Source: Chitinophaga pinensis
Lineage (GTDB): Bacteria > Bacteroidota > Bacteroidia > NS11-12g > UBA9320
NCBI GenBank assembly: GCA_945907065.1
Contig: CAMDSC010000021.1
Span: 1 to 40,027 of the forward strand
Reading direction: 5' to 3'
Length of the DNA: 40,027 nucleotides
Of this stretch, positions 34,754 through 40,027 are shown one piece after another; positions within the stretch are counted from its first letter, which is position 1; each line of letters opens with the position of its first letter. Below the pieces are notes generated by a model. It made no database searches, was not told where the DNA came from, and was given only the letters and a program-made list of their open reading frames with translations. The translations under genes and the position numbers were made by a program.

Positions 34754-35038
34754 TTATTGTTCTTCAGCACTCCAAGCTTCAGGTTTATCACTAAAAAGTG
34801 CTTTAGTTTTAGTCCACGTATCATCAAAAAATACTGATTTTCGGTAGGCATTCAGGCTATTCTCATTCTCCCATTTACTGTATGTAAAAAATACACACGA
34901 ATTATTTACATCTCTTAAAAGTTTAACACTTTTGCATCCTTCAAAGTTTGCTATTTTATTTTTAACAACTTCAAAAAGTTTTAGAAAAGCTTCTGTATTT
35001 TCCTCTTTAAAAGTCATTTTTACTATCCTGGTTATCAT
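34754..35038 (-). CDS. Antibiotic biosynthesis monooxygenase (ABM)-type small protein
   Basis: A 94-residue dimeric alpha-beta barrel type protein. The pattern MITRIVKMTFKEENTEAFLK, then NFEGCKSVKLLRDVNN, then SCVFFTYSKWENENSLNAYR and a C-terminal FFDDTWTKTKALF fits the ABM/quinol monooxygenase superfamily, which covers oxidation of quinols and many small-molecule roles. ATG 35038 is preferred over the TTG at 35050 because MITRIVKM is the usual beginning. It is cytosolic with no signal peptide. It is flanked by the TPR gene promoter downstream and a palindromic-repeat copy upstream, so it is probably a single-gene unit. The substrate cannot be predicted. Confidence 0.75.
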   Translation of the reverse strand: MITRIVKMTFKEENTEAFLKLFEVVKNKIANFEGCKSVKLLRDVNNSCVFFTYSKWENENSLNAYRKSVFFDDTWTKTKALFSDKPEAWSAEEQ

Positions 35039-35114
35039 AAAAAAAAGCAAAGAAAGCCATAACAGGTTGAAACCAGAAATATATTTTTGAATTAAATAAT
35101 TTGATGACGAATAT

Positions 35115-35143
35115 TTTGTTATGCTGAGGCACGAAGCATCTCA
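35115..35143. repeat. Intergenic palindromic repeat, copy 2 (truncated)
   Basis: The 29 nt starting TTTGTTATGCTGAGGC match the first 29 nt of the element at 24407 with three differences. The far arm (ATGACAAA) is missing, so this copy is truncated where the neighbouring gene ends at 35148. On the minus strand ATGCT and AGCAT within it can form a small hairpin just after that gene's stop. Confidence 0.65.
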
Positions 35144-35147
35144 ACCT

Positions 35148-38100
35148 CTATTTTGAAATAAATACCTTTTGATTCCACACCACACCATCATTTTTCACCC
35201 TCATCCAATACATTCCATCGGCCACATTTAAATCTAAACTATTCACTTTCCCAACCTTTTCAACCCTTCCAACCATTTCACCCAAAAGGTTAAAAATTTC
35301 AATGGAAACATCTTTAGAAGGATTCTCAATTTCAATGGTAAAACTTCCAGAATTTGGGTTTGGGTAAATTTTAAAGCTTTGTTGAGAAAGCTTTAAAATT
35401 CCTACAGAAATATTTTTGCAAGTTTGGCTGCTACAACCGGAAATATCCGTGGCTGTAAGGCACACCTTGGTTTGGTCGGAGGATTTGATGGTGTGAGAAT
35501 AAGTGGTAGCCGAGGTTTTGGCACTGTCAGTAGTTCCAAATTTCCATTGGTAGGAGTTGCCGGCTTTGATAATTTTAAGGTCTACTTTGGTGCCATTGTA
35601 AGTATAGCTAAAATCAGAACTTGGATTTTTGTTGATAGTAACGGCTTTGGAAATTGAATCTGCACAACCATTTGCAACTTGAGCTACAAGTGTAACATTA
35701 TAAGTTGTTGTGCTTGAAATTTGGAATTTGTGCTTTGGATTTTGGAATTTTGAGGTTTGACCATCTCCAAATTTCCAGTTGTAACCTGTGGCATCTTGCG
35801 ATTTATTGATAAAAACAGCGGAGTCTGTTTCACACACGTCCGTTGCAGTAAAATCAGCCTTTGATTGCGGTTTTATTACCACATCTTTTTTTATTGTATC
35901 GGTGCAACCGTTGCTTGCAGTGGTGGCTAAACTTATTTTTTTAGTTCCTGCAAGGGTAAATAAATACGACGGATTTTCGAGATATGAGGGGCTTTCGTTG
36001 TTGAAATTCCAATGAAAAATTGTGGTGATGGGGCTGTTGGGTTTTGTACCGGTAAACTGAAATTTTGTAACCGTCCGGCTACACGCCAAATCCCAGCTGA
36101 AATCAGCCTTGGGACTTGGGTTTACGGTGATTGCCTTTTTAACGGTATCATTCAGGCTGCAATTATCTTTTGTGATTAATTTTAAGGTAGAGGTTAAGGC
36201 TGAGGTTAAGGTTAAGGATGAGGTGGTGTCGATTTGTTTGCCGTTTAGCAACCAATAAAATTTATAATTTTTACCAATTCCACCAGTGGCTTGGGCGGTG
36301 TAGTTCAAGGTTTTTCCTGCACAAATGATGGTATCTCTTAAATTTGTGATGGCTTTTAACTCAAGCTTTACGTTAACTTCAAACACAGCCGTATCTCCCA
36401 AGGTTTCACAACCATCGTTCACTATCAGTTGAATTTTTAAAGGGTTTTTTGTTAAAAATTTTAAACTATCCGTACTTGAAAGAATGGAATTGGTTACCAA
36501 ATCCTTCCACTGATAGCGGTATTGTTTGGGAACTCCACCGCTGGCTGTGGCTTTGTAGTTTAAAAGGTTTCCAAAGCAAAGGGTGGTGTCGCGATAAGTA
36601 GATTTTATTATTACCGGCTTGCGTTGGCTGATGGTTAAATAAGCGGTATCGGCTTTGTTGGTGCAGCCATCTTTGAGTATGATGGCCAGTTTTTCCAATG
36701 GGTCGCTTGGGGTATAGGTTAACGTATCGCGCAATACATTTAGGCCTCCTTTCATAGTGAACCACAACTTAGGATTGCTCACAAAATACCATTGAAATTT
36801 ATAGTTTATAGAATCACCACCTGTAAAATAATACGGAACTCGCAACGCTCCATCCCCGCAAACGGTAGTATCATTAAAGGCCAAAACCGTTTTTAAGGCC
36901 GGCCTCACTATTACTTTTTTAAAGGCGGTATCGGGTGCACCGCAGCCGCTACTATCGGCTATTATTATTTTGTAAAGGGTGTCTTTAATTGGCCAAGCCC
37001 AAGGTTGACGTTTGGTGCTATCGTCCATTCGGTATTTTGGACTCCAAGTCCATTTGGTGCCGCCGTATGTGTTTAGTTTAATGCTGTCGCCCATGCAAAT
37101 GGTTTCCCGTAGGCCAGGGTCGGCTTTGTCGCGAGAGTAGATTAATAAGCGGAGGGTATCTCTTAAATAATAGCTTTGCACTGCTGGTTTAGTGCTAAGT
37201 ATTCTAATTCTGTAATTGGGAGATGAACTGACATTGAACATGGGCAAAACGCCTTTTATTGTTCCATCTTTATTAGTTTTTAGTCTCCCTAATTCACGGT
37301 ATCCATTTTCAAAATTTCCGTTTTCATCGCTTAATTGAGCTATGAAAAAATTGGAGGTATCAAAATCTCCTAATTTGCTATAAGGTATTTTTATGGTATC
37401 TCCTGCACAGTATGGGCCGTTGCTTACTTTGCCACGGGTAATGGAATAGTCGGTAATTTTGGTGAGCCAGCCGTCAAACTGATTACAAGCACTGCAACTG
37501 CTAATATAACCTTTAGAGCTGTCTTGGTGTTTGCCTAGTTTTATTTTTCCCCTGAACCACCCAGAAGCAAAAACGGATTTTTCTGCAATCGCATCCATAC
37601 AAAATGCATATCCATTTGAATTTCCAGCCGTTGACCATAAAACATTACCCAAAAAATCTGTTTTAAAAAGTATAGGAGTTACGCCTATAGCGGGGGGAGA
37701 AAGGATATTATTTTCTATCAAAATCTTTGTATTGATAGCACCTACGTAATAAAGATATCCTCCACTATTTTTTACCTTTGTAACAAGGTTTCCACTTCGA
37801 GTTGTGTCCAAAATTTTTGGGCGGAAAAACCACCGGGTTTGAAACGAAGTGGTTATAGAAGCTGCAAATAATTCATTATTTTTATTTACACTTAAAGTTT
37901 TAGGATATTCTGGGGCAATTTTTTGTTTACCCCAGGTAAGGGTGTCAGAAAAATGCCCGCCTATATAAAGGAATTCTCCATCTGTAGTAATACATCTTAT
38001 TCGTGTGGAAGGCTTTTTACTATAAGTAATGAACCGTTTTTTATATTTACCTACGGTATCGGTTTCGGCTACAAATCCTCCGGCGTTAAAGGTATCTTTG

Positions 38101-38897
38101 CCAATCATTATTCTGGTTCCAGTATAGCCCGAAAAGTATAATTTCTGTTTAAGATTTATCATTCCGGTTATCTCCAAATTTTCTCCCGCATTATTGTTAT
38201 ATAAATAATCAGACCAAATAATAGTTCCATCGGCTCGGTTGATTTCACCATAAAAATAAGTATAGGCATTGTTAAAACTATAATTGATTGTACCAATTTT
38301 AGTATTTCCAAAACTATTTCCAATAAAATAAATATGCCCGCCTGAGTAAATAAAAGCGACTGGGCCTGAAGTAGATGAATTACCGGTTTGAGAAGCCCAT
38401 AAAAAATTAAAGTCTTTATCAAATTTAGCAAATACAATTCTCCCATTAGTTTGGCTCATGGAAATGGAGCCAACCTGATTAGTGCCAGATAAACATCCTG
38501 CAACATAAAAATCACCATCCTTATCTCTGCACATTTCTACTCCTGAGCTATTATAGGAACCCACTTCTGTGATATTAAAAGTCCCAATTGAACGTGCTTT
38601 TACAACCTTACCGCTACTATCAAGCCGAACCATATATGCACCCCATTGAGCGGGAGTTGGTGTTGGAAACTTAATACTATCAAACTTAAGCGTATCAGGC
38701 ACCGATGAAGAAGTAGCAAACGAATCGCGACCCAAAAGAAATACACAACCACCAGATGGCTCAGCACTTAAGCCAGAAATGCTTTCAAAGAAATTTTTTG
38801 TACCATAGGCCTTTAACCATTCAAAGTTTTGAGAATGTGCAGACCTTGGTAGTGAAACCAATACTATGAGGAGTCCAAAAAGCCTTATAAGAGGCAT
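35148..38897 (-). CDS. Large secreted PKD-domain protein with T9SS type A sorting domain
   Basis: About 1249 residues from ATG 38897 (MPLIRLFGLLIVLVSLPRSAHSQ, a clean signal peptide). The TTG at 38921 lies inside the -7 box TATATTTG and is rejected. Residues 25-480 are a repeat-rich beta region resembling SBBP/propeller-type repeats (FEWLKAYGTKNFFESISGLS; LYFSGYTGTRIMIGKDTF). About 500-900 are Ig-like units with repeated VCGDG/CFGN/CAGKTLNY starts. About 930-1150 hold PKD domains (WNFNNESPSYLENPSYLFTL; YNWKFGDGQTSKFQNPKHKF; YQWKFGTTDSAKTSATTYSH). The end is a type A sorting domain (FKIYPNPNSGSFTIEIENPS, IFNLLGEMVGRVEKV, VADGMYWMRVKN). Probably a surface adhesin or filament protein. Its 3' end is nearly identical to the gene at 39619-40027. 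Confidence 0.9.
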   Translation of the reverse strand: MPLIRLFGLLIVLVSLPRSAHSQNFEWLKAYGTKNFFESISGLSAEPSGGCVFLLGRDSFATSSSVPDTLKFDSIKFPTPTPAQWGAYMVRLDSSGKVVKARSIGTFNITEVGSYNSSGVEMCRDKDGDFYVAGCLSGTNQVGSISMSQTNGRIVFAKFDKDFNFLWASQTGNSSTSGPVAFIYSGGHIYFIGNSFGNTKIGTINYSFNNAYTYFYGEINRADGTIIWSDYLYNNNAGENLEITGMINLKQKLYFSGYTGTRIMIGKDTFNAGGFVAETDTVGKYKKRFITYSKKPSTRIRCITTDGEFLYIGGHFSDTLTWGKQKIAPEYPKTLSVNKNNELFAASITTSFQTRWFFRPKILDTTRSGNLVTKVKNSGGYLYYVGAINTKILIENNILSPPAIGVTPILFKTDFLGNVLWSTAGNSNGYAFCMDAIAEKSVFASGWFRGKIKLGKHQDSSKGYISSCSACNQFDGWLTKITDYSITRGKVSNGPYCAGDTIKIPYSKLGDFDTSNFFIAQLSDENGNFENGYRELGRLKTNKDGTIKGVLPMFNVSSSPNYRIRILSTKPAVQSYYLRDTLRLLIYSRDKADPGLRETICMGDSIKLNTYGGTKWTWSPKYRMDDSTKRQPWAWPIKDTLYKIIIADSSGCGAPDTAFKKVIVRPALKTVLAFNDTTVCGDGALRVPYYFTGGDSINYKFQWYFVSNPKLWFTMKGGLNVLRDTLTYTPSDPLEKLAIILKDGCTNKADTAYLTISQRKPVIIKSTYRDTTLCFGNLLNYKATASGGVPKQYRYQWKDLVTNSILSSTDSLKFLTKNPLKIQLIVNDGCETLGDTAVFEVNVKLELKAITNLRDTIICAGKTLNYTAQATGGIGKNYKFYWLLNGKQIDTTSSLTLTSALTSTLKLITKDNCSLNDTVKKAITVNPSPKADFSWDLACSRTVTKFQFTGTKPNSPITTIFHWNFNNESPSYLENPSYLFTLAGTKKISLATTASNGCTDTIKKDVVIKPQSKADFTATDVCETDSAVFINKSQDATGYNWKFGDGQTSKFQNPKHKFQISSTTTYNVTLVAQVANGCADSISKAVTINKNPSSDFSYTYNGTKVDLKIIKAGNSYQWKFGTTDSAKTSATTYSHTIKSSDQTKVCLTATDISGCSSQTCKNISVGILKLSQQSFKIYPNPNSGSFTIEIENPSKDVSIEIFNLLGEMVGRVEKVGKVNSLDLNVADGMYWMRVKNDGVVWNQKVFISK

Positions 38898-38918
38898 ACT
38901 AATCAAATTACATTTTTT

Positions 38919-38926
38919 CAAATATA
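38919..38926 (-). promoter_or_regulatory. -7 promoter box of the large PKD/T9SS gene
   Basis: The minus-strand sequence TATATTTG is an exact match, 21 nt before ATG 38897. It overlaps an in-frame TTG, which is how the start codon was chosen. No -33 element at the right spacing was found. Confidence 0.55.
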
Positions 38927-38991
38927 GAAGAAATAAAATGGTTTACCTGTTTGGAATTTTAAAATATTTTAAATATTGAGTTACTACAAGT

Positions 38992-39474
38992 TTATGGTTT
39001 TATTTCTACAAGCAAATGAACATCTCCACTTGCAGGAGGGGGAGTGCAAATTCCAGTTCCAAATCCCCCAGCACATGTAATACTTGAAGTACAGGAGGTG
39101 CAAGATGGTGTAACTGCGGTATAAGGAAAGCTTCCCCCTGAACCAAAAGGGATAGTAGTGCAACCTGGTTTAGATAAGGTTATATAGTCTGGAACTCCGG
39201 TACCACAGCCTTTAATCACACTGCCACCCGTTGAAGGGCAAGAATAGGTTGCAAGGACATTTGGAGGTGAAGCATTATCATAAACGGTAATAGTCCAGGT
39301 ACAAGGTAGGGTGGTGGTTGTGTTCACTACATCAATTGTAAAGGTTTGCGCTTTTGCTTTAAATCCAAAGCTTGTAAAAGCTAGAACAGCTAATACTAAA
39401 ATTTTTTTTTTGAAGAAATTTCTCGTGTTGGTGTTTTCACCAATCTTGGTTGGGTTTGTTGTTTGTGTTTTCAT
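38992..39474 (-). CDS. Small cysteine-rich secreted protein of unknown function
   Basis: A 160-residue protein I do not recognise. It has a long N-region (MKTQTTNPTKIGENTNTRNF) before a signal core KKKILVLAVLAFTSFGFKAKAQ. The mature part is rich in Thr, Ser, Gly, Pro and Cys: PCTWTITVYDNASPPNVLAT, YSCPSTGGSVIKGCGTG, then CTSCTSSITCAGGFGTGICT and PPPASGDVHLLVEIKP. Nine cysteines, several in CxxC-like spacing, suggest disulfide bonding or metal binding outside the cell. There is no sorting domain. It sits between two PKD/T9SS proteins with nearly identical ends, all on the same strand. Its own -7 box (TAAGTTTG at 39498-39505) gives a leader of about 18 nt. Confidence 0.7.
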   Translation of the reverse strand: MKTQTTNPTKIGENTNTRNFFKKKILVLAVLAFTSFGFKAKAQTFTIDVVNTTTTLPCTWTITVYDNASPPNVLATYSCPSTGGSVIKGCGTGVPDYITLSKPGCTTIPFGSGGSFPYTAVTPSCTSCTSSITCAGGFGTGICTPPPASGDVHLLVEIKP

Positions 39475-39497
39475 GTTTTTTTTTAATTAATGTTTCT

Positions 39498-39505
39498 CAA
39501 ACTTA
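39498..39505 (-). promoter_or_regulatory. -7 promoter box of the Cys-rich secreted protein gene
   Basis: The minus-strand sequence TAAGTTTG is an exact TAnnTTTG match, with ATG 39474 about 23 nt downstream. No -33 element is clear. Confidence 0.5.
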
Positions 39506-39540
39506 AAATCAATTAAACCGTTAAACCTAACATTTAGCCC

Positions 39541-39595
39541 AAAAATCATTAGAAATAGGGATGCAAAAATTGAAAAATCATTAGAAAGTGGGATG
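39541..39595. repeat. Short direct repeat (two 23-nt copies)
   Basis: 39541-39563 and 39573-39595 both read AAAAATCATTAGAAA-nn-GGGATG and match at 21 of 23 positions; the unit offset is 32 nt. It lies upstream of the Cys-rich protein promoter and after the end of the partial T9SS gene. It could bind a regulator or be a local slippage duplication. Confidence 0.55.
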
Positions 39596-39618
39596 GCCTA
39601 AGATAGAAAATATTGCTT

Positions 39619-40027
39619 TTAGTGATTGATTTTATCACGGAAAGAAACTAGAATTTTTTGATTCCAAACCGAATTACCATTTTTCACCCTCACCCAATAC
39701 ATTCCATCGGCCACATTTAAATCTAAACTATTCACTTTCCCAACCTTTTCAACCCTTCCAACCATTTCACCCAAAAGGTTAAAAATTTCAATCGAAACAT
39801 CTTTGGAAGGATTCTCAATTTCAATGGTAAAACTTCCGTTGTTAGGATTAGGGTAAAGTTTAAACCCGTCGGATTTTAAAAGCTTTAAAATTCCTACCGT
39901 TACGTTTTTACAGGTTTGGGATGAGCATCCGGAAATATCTGTAGCAGTAAGGCACACCTTGGTTTGGTCGGAGGATTTGATGGTGTGAGAATAGGTGGTG
40001 GCCGAGGTTTTGACACTGTCTGTAGTT
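39619..40027 (-). CDS. PKD/T9SS type A sorting-domain protein, C-terminal part (partial)
   Basis: The frame is open from the window edge to the stop at 39619-39621, so only the last ~135 residues are seen and the start lies beyond 40027. The first visible part is the end of a PKD-like domain (DSVKTSATTYSHTIKSSDQT, VCLTATDISGCSSQTCKNVT), followed by a type A sorting domain (FKLYPNPNNGSFTIEIENPS, IFNLLGEMVGRVEKV, VADGMYWVRVKN). Protein and DNA are nearly the same as the end of the gene at 35148-38897. Its last residues (ILVSFRDKINH) run past the usual VFISK ending of the paralogue, so the tail has diverged or been extended; effects on sorting are unknown. Confidence 0.88.
   Translation of the reverse strand, partial: TTDSVKTSATTYSHTIKSSDQTKVCLTATDISGCSSQTCKNVTVGILKLLKSDGFKLYPNPNNGSFTIEIENPSKDVSIEIFNLLGEMVGRVEKVGKVNSLDLNVADGMYWVRVKNGNSVWNQKILVSFRDKINH

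Noticed and set aside
38898-38921. TTG 38921 as the start of the large PKD/T9SS gene
   Set aside because: It overlaps the TATATTTG box; ATG 38897 begins a clean signal peptide.

Overview
The window reads as chromosomal DNA of an AT-rich member of the phylum Bacteroidota. Four things point there: a type IX secretion (T9SS) component, PorQ; several secreted proteins with T9SS C-terminal sorting domains; a TonB-dependent receptor with a carboxypeptidase-regulatory-like N-terminus; and repeated TAnnTTTG promoter elements, the Bacteroidota -7 box, instead of Shine-Dalgarno sites. I saw no tRNA, rRNA, CRISPR array, insertion sequence or phage gene.

Layout. 1-5.6 kb: the tail of a DegP/HtrA-type protease, an intergenic region with structured repeats, a UvrA-family ATPase, a UMF1-type MFS transporter and a first L,D-transpeptidase. 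5.7-12.8 kb: a second, larger L,D-transpeptidase lipoprotein, a membrane-anchored class III adenylate cyclase, a TonB-dependent receptor transcribed divergently from a small T9SS cargo protein, and a DUF4256 gene. 12.8-16.5 kb: a patatin-like phospholipase gene broken by a frameshift and a stop codon, a small lipoprotein next to lgt (whose product lipidates lipoproteins), and porQ. 16.5-27.2 kb: a phenylacetate catabolism cluster on the minus strand, read in transcription order as TerB-like, paaE, paaA, paaB, paaC, an SPFH protein, paaD, paaH, paaJ, a small membrane protein and paaZ. A small channel-like gene lies in the opposite orientation between the SPFH gene and paaD. 27.3-40 kb: envelope and secreted proteins, namely two outer-membrane barrels, a 1253-residue gliding-motility-type T9SS cargo, a TPR/CAP pair, a small monooxygenase, a 1257-residue PKD/T9SS protein, a Cys-rich secreted protein, and the end of a second PKD/T9SS protein nearly identical at its 3' end.

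How the genes work together. PaaABCDE form the ring-1,2-epoxidase that acts on phenylacetyl-CoA. PaaZ opens the ring and oxidises the aldehyde. PaaH and PaaJ complete the beta-oxidation-like steps to acetyl-CoA and succinyl-CoA. The CoA ligase (PaaK), PaaG, PaaF, the PaaI thioesterase and any PaaX/PaaR regulator are absent from the window. The secreted proteins depend on the T9SS, of which PorQ is the only component seen here.

Most notable observations. (1) A secreted TPR protein and a CAP-domain reading frame that has no ATG/GTG start and no signal peptide are joined at a run of ten A residues, consistent with one gene expressed by -1 slippage or broken by a recent indel. (2) A perfect 33-nt palindrome lies just upstream of the paaH promoter. 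(3) Several genes have a -7 box almost touching the start codon, implying leaderless or nearly leaderless mRNAs. (4) The paa cluster is interrupted by genes with their own promoters. No clearly new multi-gene defence or metabolic system was recognised.
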